A stretch of DNA of 64,000 nucleotides, taken from contig JAOABH010000004.1 in NCBI GenBank assembly GCA_026418455.1, positions 558,001 through 622,000 of the forward strand, in the 5' to 3' direction. This document shows, piece by piece, positions 1-8,571 of the stretch; the stretch's first letter is position 1, and each line of letters begins with the position of its first letter. The position numbers were made by a program, and so were the translations under genes. This DNA comes from Hydrogenothermaceae bacterium. GTDB lineage: Bacteria > Aquificota > Aquificia > Aquificales > Hydrogenothermaceae. The notes beneath the pieces are model-generated. The model had not been told where the DNA came from. It saw nothing but the letters and a program-made list of their open reading frames with translations, and did no database searches.

Positions 1-1757
1 CAGAAAATAATATTGGAGATACGGTAAGATTACTTGGTTGGGTTGATACTGTAAGAGACCACGGCGGAGTTATATTTATAAATCTCAGAGACAGAGAAGG
101 TATAGTTCAGGTAGTATTTGACCCTTCTAAAACTAAACATGATGTTTATGAAAAAGCGAAAAAATTAAAAAGTGAATATGTTATAGGAGTTTTAGGAATA
201 GTCAGTAGGAGACCTGCCGGAACAGAAAATCCAAAGATGAAAACCGGAAATATAGAAATAACTGGTGAAGATTTATTAATTCTTAATACATCGGAAGTTT
301 TACCTTTCCAGATAGAAGATAACATAAAAGTAAGTGAAGAAGTTAGGTTGAAATACAGATATTTAGACCTAAGAAGAGAATCAATGAAGAAAAATATAAT
401 ACTTAGACATGAAGTTTATCAAGCTGTAAGAGAGTTTTTGGTTGGTAATGGATTTTTAGAGATAGAAACTCCTATGCTTACAAAATCAACTCCAGAAGGT
501 GCAAGAGATTTTTTAGTGCCTTCAAGACTTGAAAAGGGAAAATTTTATGCTTTACCCCAATCACCCCAGCTTTTCAAACAGATTTTAATGGTTGCCGGAT
601 TAGAGAGATATTTCCAGATTGTAAAATGTTTCAGAGATGAAGACTTAAGAGCAGATAGACAACCGGAATTTACTCAGATAGACTATGAGATGTCTTTCGT
701 ATCTCAGGAAGACGTTATGACTATATCAGAAGCTTTAATACAACACGTATTTAAAAAGGTTTTAGGTATAGATGTTAAAACTCCATTCAGAAGAATGACT
801 TATGATGAGGCTATGAATAGATACGGTACAGATAAACCAGATTTAAGATACGGACTTGAGCTTATAGATATAACAGATATAGCATCAGAAGTTGAGTTTA
901 AAGTCTTTAATGATGTGGCAAAATCTGGAGGATTGGTAAAAGGTATAAATGTAAAAGGTGGTGGAAAGTTCTCAAGAAAAGAGATAGATGACCTTACAGA
1001 GTATGCTAAGAAATTTGGTGCAAAAGGTATGGCATGGATTAAACTTGAAAATGGTGAGATAAACTCTCCTATACTTAAATTCTTTACGGAAGACCAGAAA
1101 CAAAAACTTTTTGAAAGAATGGATGCTAAGGATGGAGACCTACTTGTATTTATAGCAGATAAAAGAGATATTACCCACAGGGTTTTAGGATTTTTAAGAA
1201 AACATTTAGCTGAAAAGCTAAATCTTATAGAAGATGGTAAATGGGAGTTTCTCTGGGTTGTTGATTTTCCTCTCTTTGAGTGGGATGAAGAAGAAAATAG
1301 ACTTGTTGCAATCCATCACCCATTTACAAGTCCAAAAGATGAAGATATACAGAGGTTAGATGAAGCTCTCAAAGATGTAAATATAGCACTTTCTTTTAAA
1401 TCAAAAGCTTACGATATGGTTTTAAACGGTGAGGAGATAGGAGGAGGTTCTATAAGGATACATAATCCTCAGATACAACAAAAGATATTCAAACTTTTAA
1501 ATATTTCTGAAGAAGAAGCAAAAGAAAAATTTGGATTCTTAATAGAAGCTTTAAGTTATGGAGCACCTCCTCACGGTGGACTTGCTTTTGGATTAGATAG
1601 GATAATAGCTCTTATGACAGGTTCAGAGAGTATAAGAGATGTTATAGCATTTCCAAAAACCCAAAAAGGTATCTGTCCTCTAACTGGAGCTCCGGATTTT
1701 GTTTCTCAAAAACAGTTGGAAGAATTAGGTATAAAAGTTGTTAAGGAAGAAGATTGA
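1..1757 (+). CDS. aspS: Aspartyl-tRNA synthetase, 5' end outside the window
   Basis: Charges tRNA-Asp with aspartate in the cytoplasm. The frame is open from base 3, and the residues before the first internal ATG (237) read as the N-terminal OB-fold anticodon-binding domain (GWVDTVRDHGG), so the gene starts upstream of the window and 237 is not the true start. Class II features follow: motif 2 (FRDEDLRADRQPEFTQID), the bacterial GAD insertion domain in the middle, and motif 3 (GLAFGLDRI) near the C-terminus. The stop overlaps the thiD start by 4 bases. GatB is also in this window, so a non-discriminating AspRS is possible but cannot be decided here. Confidence 0.97.
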   Translation, partial: ENNIGDTVRLLGWVDTVRDHGGVIFINLRDREGIVQVVFDPSKTKHDVYEKAKKLKSEYVIGVLGIVSRRPAGTENPKMKTGNIEITGEDLLILNTSEVLPFQIEDNIKVSEEVRLKYRYLDLRRESMKKNIILRHEVYQAVREFLVGNGFLEIETPMLTKSTPEGARDFLVPSRLEKGKFYALPQSPQLFKQILMVAGLERYFQIVKCFRDEDLRADRQPEFTQIDYEMSFVSQEDVMTISEALIQHVFKKVLGIDVKTPFRRMTYDEAMNRYGTDKPDLRYGLELIDITDIASEVEFKVFNDVAKSGGLVKGINVKGGGKFSRKEIDDLTEYAKKFGAKGMAWIKLENGEINSPILKFFTEDQKQKLFERMDAKDGDLLVFIADKRDITHRVLGFLRKHLAEKLNLIEDGKWEFLWVVDFPLFEWDEEENRLVAIHHPFTSPKDEDIQRLDEALKDVNIALSFKSKAYDMVLNGEEIGGGSIRIHNPQIQQKIFKLLNISEEEAKEKFGFLIEALSYGAPPHGGLAFGLDRIIALMTGSESIRDVIAFPKTQKGICPLTGAPDFVSQKQLEELGIKVVKEED

Positions 1758-2545
1758 AAGTAGCTTTAACTGTTGCCGGCTCTGACCCTTCTGGGGGGGC
1801 TGGTATTCAAGCAGATATAAGAGTTTTCACTACTTTTGGAATTTACTCAATGTCTGTAATAACAGCTTTAACCGTTCAAAATACCTTGGGAGTAAAAGAG
1901 TCTATTCCTGTTTCATATGATCTTTTTAAAAAACAGCTTGAAACTGTTTTAGAGGATATAATCCCTGATGTCTTAAAAGTAGGAATGATTCAAACTGCTG
2001 AAAATGTAGAGATTTTAGCCGAAAGTATAGAAAAGTATAACCTAAAATTAAATGTAATTGATACAGTAATAAAATCAAAAAATGGTACATTCCTCTTAGA
2101 ACCAAAAGGAGTAGAGAGTTTTATAAAAAAAATCATACCTCTAACTTATGTATTAACTCCAAATACAGATGAGGCTGAATATCTAACAGGTAAAGATATC
2201 AAATCTTATGAAGATATAAAAAAAGCTTGTGTAGATTTACATAAAATTGGTGCAAGGTATGTGATAATAAAAGGTGGACATTTTGAAAGTGGAGATGAAG
2301 TAATAGACACCTTATACGATGGAAAAGATTTTTATACCTTAAAAAGTAAAAGAATAAACACAAAAAATACCCATGGAACAGGTTGCACTTTTGCATCTGC
2401 ATTAGCTTCATCTCTGGCAAAAGGAAAAGATATATACACTGCCTTTAATATTACAAAAGCATATATGATAGGTAGTCTATCAAATCAGGTAGATTTAGGA
2501 AAGGGTGTTGGTCCGGTAAATCATCTATGGCTTTCTGGAATGTAA
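1754..2545 (+). CDS. thiD: Hydroxymethylpyrimidine (phosphate) kinase
   Basis: Phosphorylates HMP and HMP-P for thiamine synthesis. The 263-residue protein is the usual family length, with the ribokinase-fold start (TVAGSDPSGGAGIQADI), the substrate region TALTVQNT and the C-terminal anion hole and catalytic base region (NTHGTGCTFASALA). The start is TTG inside TTGA, sharing bases with the aspS stop, which suggests translational coupling. No thiamine riboswitch or other thi gene lies next to it. The 3' end overlaps the comF-like gene by 19 bases. Confidence 0.95.
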   Translation: MKVALTVAGSDPSGGAGIQADIRVFTTFGIYSMSVITALTVQNTLGVKESIPVSYDLFKKQLETVLEDIIPDVLKVGMIQTAENVEILAESIEKYNLKLNVIDTVIKSKNGTFLLEPKGVESFIKKIIPLTYVLTPNTDEAEYLTGKDIKSYEDIKKACVDLHKIGARYVIIKGGHFESGDEVIDTLYDGKDFYTLKSKRINTKNTHGTGCTFASALASSLAKGKDIYTAFNITKAYMIGSLSNQVDLGKGVGPVNHLWLSGM

Positions 2546-3207
2546 TATTTCCGTCAAAATGTAAGATATGTGAAAATCCATTTATATTTAAAGACCAAAA
2601 TCTTTACTGTCCTTCCTGTATATCAGCTATAGAGAAAACTGAGATATATTTTTGTAGAAGTTGTGGAATAACTGTTGAAAGTGGTTATACTGTATGTGAT
2701 AACTGTAAGAAAGATAGGATATATAATCAGATAGAAGCCTTTACAGATTACTATAAAGTAGGAGAGATAATTAGAGATTACAAATTAGGAGGTTATAAAA
2801 ATCTCCACAAAGTTTTATCTCAGATGATAAAAGAAGATTTACTCTCCTTTATAAAAGAAAATAAAGTAGAAACAGTTTTATATATTCCACTACACCCATC
2901 TACTCTTAAAAAAAGAGGTTTTAACCACCTTAGATTAATACTGGAAGATATAGTTCCATCTTTTATGATTAAAGACTGGATTATTAAAGAAAGGAAAACA
3001 AAATTTCAGATGGAACTATCAGCAGAAGAAAGACAGAAAAATTTAACAGATGCTTTCTCGTTAAAGGAAGAGGCAAAGTTTTATGGTCAGAATGTATTAG
3101 TTTTTGACGATATACTTACAACCGGCTCAACTTTAAAAGAAGTTGCAAAACTACTAAAAAATCAAAATATTGGTAAAATATTTGGGTATGTGGTTGCAAA
3201 AACTTAG
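2527..3207 (+). CDS. ComF-like phosphoribosyltransferase-fold protein
   Basis: A 226-residue protein of the ComF/GntX family. The N-terminus has two CxxC pairs typical of the family's zinc ribbon (CKIC, CPSC) followed by CRSC and CDNC. The C-terminal half is a type I phosphoribosyltransferase fold with the PRPP-binding loop VLVFDDILTTGSTL. Members are linked to DNA uptake in competent bacteria, but the biochemical role is often unknown; no other competence gene is nearby. The ATG lies inside the end of thiD with only a weak ribosome-binding site, so translation probably depends on thiD. Confidence 0.87.
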   Translation: MAFWNVIFPSKCKICENPFIFKDQNLYCPSCISAIEKTEIYFCRSCGITVESGYTVCDNCKKDRIYNQIEAFTDYYKVGEIIRDYKLGGYKNLHKVLSQMIKEDLLSFIKENKVETVLYIPLHPSTLKKRGFNHLRLILEDIVPSFMIKDWIIKERKTKFQMELSAEERQKNLTDAFSLKEEAKFYGQNVLVFDDILTTGSTLKEVAKLLKNQNIGKIFGYVVAKT

Positions 3208-3216
3208 GGGGTTTTG

Positions 3217-4527
3217 ATGAAGATAACTGTAATCGGTGCTGGATATGTTGGACTTGTTACCGCGGCATGTTTTGCTGATTTAGGAAATGAGGTAATGTGT
3301 GTAGAAAAAGTTTCTTCAAAACTGGAAAAATTATGTAGAGGTATCTCTCCTATCTATGAGCCGGGATTAGATGAGATGCTTCAAAAAAATATAAAAGAAG
3401 GTAGAATCCATTTTACAGATAAAATAGAAGAAGGAGTAAATTTTAGTGATGTTATATTTATCTGTGTAGGGACACCTCAGAGTGAATCAGGAAAAGCTGA
3501 TTTATCTCAGGTAGAGGAAGCTGCAAGACAGATAGCTACATATATGGATAGATACAAACTGATAATAGAGAAATCCACAGTTCCTGTAAATACACATAAA
3601 TGGGTAAAAAAGACTGTAAAGAGATATGCAAAGAATGATATTGAGTTTGATGTTGCATCAAATCCGGAATTTTTAAGAGAAGGAAGTGCAATCTATGACT
3701 TTATGAATCCTGATAGGATAGTTGTGGGAGTGGAATCAGAAAAAGCCAAACAGATATTCCAACAGCTTTACAAACCATTCACAGATAAGGGCTATCCTCT
3801 CCTTATAACAACTCCACAGGCAGCAGAGTTGATAAAACACGCTTCAAACTCATTCCTTGCGATGAAAATATCCTATATAAATATGGTTGCTGACCTGTGT
3901 GAAAAAGTTGGAGCTGATATAAACGAAGTTGCAGACGGAATGGGATACGATAAGAGGATAGGAAGGGCGTTTCTAAACGCAGGACTTGGATACGGTGGTT
4001 CCTGTTTTCCAAAAGATGTTAAGGCTTTTGTAAAGATAGCAGAAGACAATGGAATAGATTTTTCACTTCTCAAAGAGGTTGAGAAGATAAATCAGAGAAG
4101 AAGAGAGAAGGTTATAGAGTTAATAGAAGATATATTATGGATAAATAAAGATAAAAACATAGCAATATGGGGACTTGCATTTAAACCAGATACAGATGAT
4201 ATAAGAGAGGCACCTTCCATAGATATAGTAAAATCACTGAGCCAAACTGGAGCAAATTTAAGACTGTATGACCCAAAAGCTATGGATAACTATAAACAAC
4301 TATTTCCGGAAAGTGATAATTTAAAGTATGTGGATGATAAATACGATGCTGTAAAAGATGCAGATATTTTGGTTATCATAACAGAGTGGAAAGAGTTTAA
4401 AGAGGCAGACCTTAGTAGAGTAAAATCATTGATGAGACTTCCTATAATAGTTGATGGTAGGAATATATACGACCCGAAATCTGTCAGAGATCTAGGATTT
4501 GAGTATTACAGCATAGGAAGACCGTGA
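3217..4527 (+). CDS. ugd: UDP-glucose 6-dehydrogenase
   Basis: Oxidises UDP-glucose to UDP-glucuronate with NAD+. The Rossmann start (ITVIGAGYVGLVTAACFA), the conserved NPEFLREG and the catalytic cysteine loop GYGGSCFPKD are all present, at the usual length of about 436 residues. I chose ATG 3217 rather than the in-frame TTG at 3214 because AGGGGG at 3206-3211 is then 5 bases away. With galU (18923) upstream in the pathway and an epimerase at 63128, it would feed uronic acids into surface polysaccharide. Confidence 0.96.
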   Translation: MKITVIGAGYVGLVTAACFADLGNEVMCVEKVSSKLEKLCRGISPIYEPGLDEMLQKNIKEGRIHFTDKIEEGVNFSDVIFICVGTPQSESGKADLSQVEEAARQIATYMDRYKLIIEKSTVPVNTHKWVKKTVKRYAKNDIEFDVASNPEFLREGSAIYDFMNPDRIVVGVESEKAKQIFQQLYKPFTDKGYPLLITTPQAAELIKHASNSFLAMKISYINMVADLCEKVGADINEVADGMGYDKRIGRAFLNAGLGYGGSCFPKDVKAFVKIAEDNGIDFSLLKEVEKINQRRREKVIELIEDILWINKDKNIAIWGLAFKPDTDDIREAPSIDIVKSLSQTGANLRLYDPKAMDNYKQLFPESDNLKYVDDKYDAVKDADILVIITEWKEFKEADLSRVKSLMRLPIIVDGRNIYDPKSVRDLGFEYYSIGRP

Positions 4528-5447
4528 AAGTTATTGAACATAAGTTAAGAGAGAGGAATTTAGAAAAACCTCAAAAAAGGCTTTATATAGCTATAGTTTT
4601 AAATATTCTTATAGTTTTACTTCAAGTTATATACGGTTTTATATCTAACTCAATATCACTTCTTGCAGATGCTTTACACAACTTACAAGATGTTGTAGCA
4701 CTCATAATTGCTGTTATTGCTGTGATTTTTACATCTAAACTACCTACAAAGGATATGACTTACGGATTTATAAGATCCGAAGCTTTGGCAGGTTTTGTTA
4801 ATAGTCTTGCCCTTATGATAACTCTGTTTGTGATAATACTGTTTGCTATAAAGAGATTAATATCTCCTGAGGTAGTTGAGGGACTTTATGTTGCAGTTTT
4901 TGGACTTTTAGGCTTTGTTATAAATCTTGTATCAGCTAAAATAATTCATATTCATCATCATGAAGAAGAGAATCATAACCACGAAGATTTAAATATAAAG
5001 TCAGCTTATTTACATCTTTTAAGTGATGCAGGTATATCTTTAGCGGTTTTTTTAGGTGGATTAGCTATATATTTTTACAAAATTTATTGGATAGATCCTT
5101 TACTGTCTTTGATATTTTCTATATACATTCTAAAAGAAACTTTTCCAGTTTTAAAGGATAGTTATAACATTCTTATGGAAGCTGTTCCAAAACATATAGA
5201 TGTGGATAGGTTAATATTGGAGTTAAGAGAGGAATTTAAATCTATAAAAGAAATCCACGATCTTCATATATGGTCTTTATCTTCTGCTGATATCTATCTA
5301 TCAGCACATATTGTGATAGATAATCTGAATCTTTCGGAGTATGAAAAGCTACTTTATCAATTAGAAAATTTCTTCAAAGAAAGAGGTATAAATCACATAA
5401 CAATCCAGCCAGAGACAGAAAACTTCAACTGCCAACCCCTCCACTAA
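4524..5447 (+). CDS. Cation diffusion facilitator (CDF) metal transporter
   Basis: A 307-residue inner-membrane exporter that would move Zn2+, Co2+, Fe2+ or similar ions out using the proton gradient. It has about six membrane segments, the metal-site motifs SLLADALHNLQD (segment 2) and HLLSDAGIS (segment 5), and a His-rich cytoplasmic loop between segments 4 and 5 (HIHHHEEENHNH). The C-terminal part fits the cytoplasmic dimerisation domain. The GTG start overlaps the ugd stop (GTGA). Its stop codon lies only 2 bases from the CRISPR array, whose transcript runs toward it. Metal specificity cannot be told. Confidence 0.93.
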   Translation: MKVIEHKLRERNLEKPQKRLYIAIVLNILIVLLQVIYGFISNSISLLADALHNLQDVVALIIAVIAVIFTSKLPTKDMTYGFIRSEALAGFVNSLALMITLFVIILFAIKRLISPEVVEGLYVAVFGLLGFVINLVSAKIIHIHHHEEENHNHEDLNIKSAYLHLLSDAGISLAVFLGGLAIYFYKIYWIDPLLSLIFSIYILKETFPVLKDSYNILMEAVPKHIDVDRLILELREEFKSIKEIHDLHIWSLSSADIYLSAHIVIDNLNLSEYEKLLYQLENFFKERGINHITIQPETENFNCQPLH

Positions 5448-5449
5448 CC

Positions 5450-5479
5450 ACTTCAATTCCTCATAGGCACGCTAAAAAC
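5450..5479 (-). repeat. Degenerate terminal CRISPR repeat
   Basis: This copy matches the other three over 28 bases, but the last two bases (minus-strand reading) are GT instead of AC. Decay at the 3' end of the last repeat is a common mark of the trailer end, and it fixes the array direction. Confidence 0.85.
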
Positions 5480-5679
5480 CTTGTTTGCTTCTCTCTGCAA
5501 AGATGTGAGAGAATGGTTTCAATTCCTCATAGGCACGCTAAAAACATGGTTGTTGCAAAAAGACTAATCCCCATTGATAAAGGTTTCAATTCCTCATAGG
5601 CACGCTAAAAACTCTATGTTTTCCAGCTGCTTCAAAGGTTGGAAGAAGGGTTTCAATTCCTCATAGGCACGCTAAAAAC
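5450..5679 (-). CRISPR. CRISPR array, 4 repeats and 3 spacers, read on the minus strand
   Basis: Four 30-base repeats lie at 5450-5479, 5516-5545, 5583-5612 and 5650-5679, with three unique spacers of 36, 37 and 37 bases. On the minus strand the repeat begins GTTTTTAGCGTGCC and ends GAGGAATTGAAAC, giving the ATTGAAAC 5' handle typical of type I-B and III crRNAs. Three repeats are identical; the 5450 copy differs at the two outermost bases, which makes it the old (trailer) end. That agrees with a leader on the 5680 side. No cas genes are in the window, so processing must depend on Cas proteins encoded elsewhere. Confidence 0.97.
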
Positions 5680-5736
5680 CCTGAAACATTTACTTATTCA
5701 GTTGCCAAGTTTTCTTTATCAAATCTTACTTATTTT

Positions 5737-5765
5737 AATATAACAAATTTCTCCTCTCCTGTCAA
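5737..5765 (-). promoter_or_regulatory. CRISPR leader promoter
   Basis: On the minus strand TTGACA (5760-5765) and TATATT (5737-5742) are separated by exactly 17 bases, a near-consensus sigma-70 promoter. Transcription would begin near 5730 and reach the first repeat at 5679 after about 50 bases. The stretch 5680-5770 is AT-rich and carries no gene, as expected of a leader. Confidence 0.75.
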
Positions 5766-5923
5766 ATTGAATTAATTTCCTGTCGACCTCCAATCTTGCA
5801 AAAACCCCTGGACATCGCCAAATCCTTGATACTGTAAATCAAAATCCAAATTTTGCCTAAAAATCCATTGAGATTTTATCTCAAAAAAGCTGCTAAAATC
5901 TACGATCGACAGACTAATATTTT
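5766..5923. other. Non-coding distal leader region
   Basis: No convincing gene. It holds CTGTCGA at 5780-5786 and its exact complement TCGACAG at 5906-5912, and a GC-richer block (about 5780-5818) that contrasts with the AT-rich surroundings. These may be conserved leader elements used in spacer integration, but nothing here proves it. Confidence 0.4.
5868..5884 (-). terminator. Weak hairpin between the mqnE operon and the CRISPR leader
   Basis: TTGAGAT and ATCTCAA form a perfect 7-base-pair stem with a 3-base loop. On the minus strand it is followed by TGGATTTTT, a modest T-run. It could end transcripts from aroA-mqnE before they enter the array. The stem is AT-rich, so it may be weak at high temperature. 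Confidence 0.4.
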
Positions 5924-6148
5924 TTACCTAATCAGAGATGAAAGTTTTATAATCCAAAGTGCAATAACTACCAACAACCAAAAAAGTAAAATAAAGATAA
6001 ACGAAAACTCCAAAGATAACAAAAATATTTTAAGCAGTAAAAAAATTAGATAAGGAACAGCAACTATCACAATAAGGGATACAAAAACAAAAAATAAAAA
6101 TACAACAACGGCAATTAAGTAATTTTTAAACGTTAATTCCTTACTCAT
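5924..6148 (-). CDS. Small hydrophobic membrane protein, unknown function
   Basis: A 74-residue protein that is almost entirely two long hydrophobic segments (about residues 10-38 and 42-70) with a short polar start (MSKELTFKNYL). The ATG overlaps the end of mqnE by 8 bases, the normal arrangement of a coupled gene, which is the main reason to accept it. I recognise no family. It is the last gene before the CRISPR leader, but nothing ties it to CRISPR function. Confidence 0.6.
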   Translation of the reverse strand: MSKELTFKNYLIAVVVFLFFVFVSLIVIVAVPYLIFLLLKIFLLSLEFSFIFILLFWLLVVIALWIIKLSSLIR

Positions 6149-7256
6149 AAACTCTTATATGATTGTAAAGTGTATCTCTTTCTACAGGAATTTTACCAGC
6201 TTCTTTTATTAACCTTATTAATCTCTCCTTTGCTTGTTGAGTTGGTGATTTTGCTCCGGCAAAATGAGCTATCTTCTCTTCCATTACCGTTCCATCCATA
6301 TCATCTGCACCAAAATTTAAAGCAACCTGAGCAGTTTTCTCTCCTATCATAACCCAGTATGCTTTTATATGAGTAATGTTATCAAGTAAAAGTCTTGAAA
6401 CAGCTATGGTTTTTAAATCATCAATTCCGGAAGTGTAGTCATAAACCGGTAAATCATTATTTTCAGGTTGATAGGCAAGAGGTATAAAACAAGTAAAACC
6501 TCCGGTTTCGTCCTGTGCTTCCCTTATTTTTAGAATATGGTCAACTCTATCTTCATAACTTTCCACATGTCCGTATAACATTGTAGTTGTTGAGTGTAAT
6601 CCTAATCTGTGGGCTATCTTATGTATCTCTAAATATTTCTGATATCCAATTTTTTTTGGAGCTATAACTTTTCTTACAGAAGGAGAAAAGATTTCTGCTC
6701 CCCCACCTGGTAAACTATCAAGTCCAGCTTCTTTTAGTTTTATTAAGACATCTTCATAACTTAATCCAGAAAGTTTTGAAAAGTAATCTATCTCAACAGC
6801 TGTAAATGCCTTTATATGAAGCTGAGGGAAGTTTTTCTTTATAATAGAAACTATGTTTAAATATCTCTGAAAATCCCAATCCGGATGAAGTCCTCCTACT
6901 ATATGAACTTCAACAGCTCCGTTATCTACAGCATACTTTGCCTTTTCTAAAATCTGGTCATAACTCATCTCATAAGCTTTTGGGCTGTTTTTATCCATAT
7001 CAGCAAAAGCACAGAATTTACAGTCAAGAACGCACACATTTGTAGGATTTATCTGTCTGTTTATAACAAAGTATGCATATTTACCATTTTTTTGCTCTGT
7101 TATATAATTTGCTAAAGCTCCTAAAGTTAGTATATCTTTTGTATTAAATAGCTTCACACCGTCTTCAAAAGACAATCTCTCTCCTTCTAAAATTTTATCT
7201 ACAACTGGAAATATTTCTCTATCAGAAGCTAATTTTAAAGCAAGTTCTATATTCAT
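6141..7256 (-). CDS. mqnE: Aminofutalosine synthase (radical SAM), menaquinone synthesis
   Basis: Joins the chorismate-derived enolpyruvyl-benzoate to SAM-derived adenosine to give aminofutalosine, early in the futalosine route to menaquinone. The radical SAM cluster motif is TNVCVLDCKFCAF (three cysteines, about residues 75-82). Other family blocks are KAFTAVEI, LPGGGAEIF, YGHVES, IKAYWVMIGEKTAQVAL and GADDMDGTV. These point to MqnE rather than its relative MqnC, and the 371-residue length fits. It sits after aroA, which helps supply chorismate, so the context is coherent. Confidence 0.92.
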   Translation of the reverse strand: MNIELALKLASDREIFPVVDKILEGERLSFEDGVKLFNTKDILTLGALANYITEQKNGKYAYFVINRQINPTNVCVLDCKFCAFADMDKNSPKAYEMSYDQILEKAKYAVDNGAVEVHIVGGLHPDWDFQRYLNIVSIIKKNFPQLHIKAFTAVEIDYFSKLSGLSYEDVLIKLKEAGLDSLPGGGAEIFSPSVRKVIAPKKIGYQKYLEIHKIAHRLGLHSTTTMLYGHVESYEDRVDHILKIREAQDETGGFTCFIPLAYQPENNDLPVYDYTSGIDDLKTIAVSRLLLDNITHIKAYWVMIGEKTAQVALNFGADDMDGTVMEEKIAHFAGAKSPTQQAKERLIRLIKEAGKIPVERDTLYNHIRVYE

Positions 7257-7265
7257 CTTTCACTC

Positions 7266-8561
7266 CTATTTACTTACATATTCAAGATGTTTGAAAAACT
7301 CTGGGTAGGATATAAACACACAGTCAGCATCTTTTATTTTTATACCATCTTCTGCTATCAATCCCAAGATAGCAAATCCCATAGCTATCCTATGGTCTTT
7401 ATAGCTATCTACTGTTCCACCTTTTATTTTTTGAGGTCCTTTGATTATCATTCCATCTTCAAGCTCTTCAACTTCAACACCTAAATTTCTAAGATTATTT
7501 ACTACTGCCTTTATTCTATCACTTTCTTTTACTCTAAGCTCTTGTGCTCCAGTTATAACAGTTTCTCCTTCTGCCTGTGTGGCAACTATGGCAAGTAAAG
7601 GTATCTCATCAACCATAGATGGAACTTCCTCTTTTACAACCTTTACACCTTTAAGGTGGGAATGTTTAACGATGATATCTGCAACCATCTCTCCACCTTC
7701 TGTCCGATGGTTTATATACTCTATATCAGCTCCCATCTCTTTCAACTTCCTAAAAAAGCCATCTCTTGTAGGATTAACAAGGACATCTTTAAGTTTGATG
7801 TGAGAGTTTTTAACAAGTACTGCAGCAGCTACAAAAAAGGCTGCAGAGCTTGGATCAGCTGGAACATCTACTTTTATAGGTTCAAGTCTATCTACAGATT
7901 TTATACTAACTCTATATTCAGTATCGTAAATCTCGGTAGTTATATTAGCACCCATACTTATAAGCATCTTCTCGGTATGGTCTCTTGAGATTATTGGCTC
8001 TATAACTGTAGTTTTTCCATCAGCATAAAGTCCAGCAAGTAATAAAGCTGATTTTACCTGAGCTGAAGATTTTTCATTAAAAAACTCAATACCAGTTAAA
8101 TTACCACCTCTCACAGATAAAGGTAGGTTGTTGCAGTTATTTCTTCCATCAATTTTAGCACCCATCTTTATAAGAGGTTTTGCAACTCTTCCCATAGGTC
8201 TTCTTTTTAAAGAGTCATCTCCTGTCATAACTGTAAAGAAGCTCTGTCCAGATAACACTCCCATAGTAAGCCGTGTTGTAGTTCCAGAGTTACCCATATC
8301 AATAATATCTTCAGGCTCTTTTAATCCTTTTAAACCTTTACCATAAACAGAGATAACCTGATTACTTTCTTCTATCCTTATTCCCAGTTTTCTATAACAG
8401 TTTAAGGTGGTGAGAGTATCTCCGGCTTTTAAAAAATGTCTTACTTCAGACTTTCCATCAGCCAGAGATGTGAGTATTATAGACCTATGAGATATGGATT
8501 TATCAGATGGAACTCTTAACTCTCCCTCTATTCTATTAACCTTTGAAATAAATTTTTCCAT
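7266..8561 (-). CDS. aroA: 3-phosphoshikimate 1-carboxyvinyltransferase (EPSP synthase)
   Basis: Transfers the enolpyruvyl group of PEP to shikimate-3-phosphate, the sixth step to chorismate. Conserved blocks include the start PSDKSISHRS, the GNSGTTTRL loop, RRPMGR, and the C-terminal VKESDRI and DHRIAMGFAI. I place the start at ATG 8561: GAGGAG at 8568-8573 is then well spaced, whereas the upstream in-frame TTG at 8567 would touch it. The ATPase gene upstream ends 10 bases before this start, and mqnE follows after 9 bases. Confidence 0.96.
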   Translation of the reverse strand: MEKFISKVNRIEGELRVPSDKSISHRSIILTSLADGKSEVRHFLKAGDTLTTLNCYRKLGIRIEESNQVISVYGKGLKGLKEPEDIIDMGNSGTTTRLTMGVLSGQSFFTVMTGDDSLKRRPMGRVAKPLIKMGAKIDGRNNCNNLPLSVRGGNLTGIEFFNEKSSAQVKSALLLAGLYADGKTTVIEPIISRDHTEKMLISMGANITTEIYDTEYRVSIKSVDRLEPIKVDVPADPSSAAFFVAAAVLVKNSHIKLKDVLVNPTRDGFFRKLKEMGADIEYINHRTEGGEMVADIIVKHSHLKGVKVVKEEVPSMVDEIPLLAIVATQAEGETVITGAQELRVKESDRIKAVVNNLRNLGVEVEELEDGMIIKGPQKIKGGTVDSYKDHRIAMGFAILGLIAEDGIKIKDADCVFISYPEFFKHLEYVSK

Positions 8562-8571
8562 TTTCAACTCC

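Noticed and set aside
1700-1760. Thiamine riboswitch before thiD
   Set aside because: thiD overlaps aspS, leaving no room for the element, and no THI-box pattern is seen.
5853-6053. A 66-residue plus-strand frame opposite the small membrane gene
   Set aside because: Lys/Asn-rich composition, no ribosome site, and overlap with the better supported minus-strand gene coupled to mqnE.
7287-8346. Several plus-strand frames opposite aroA
   Set aside because: aroA is complete and conserved on the minus strand; the opposite frames lack starts with ribosome sites.
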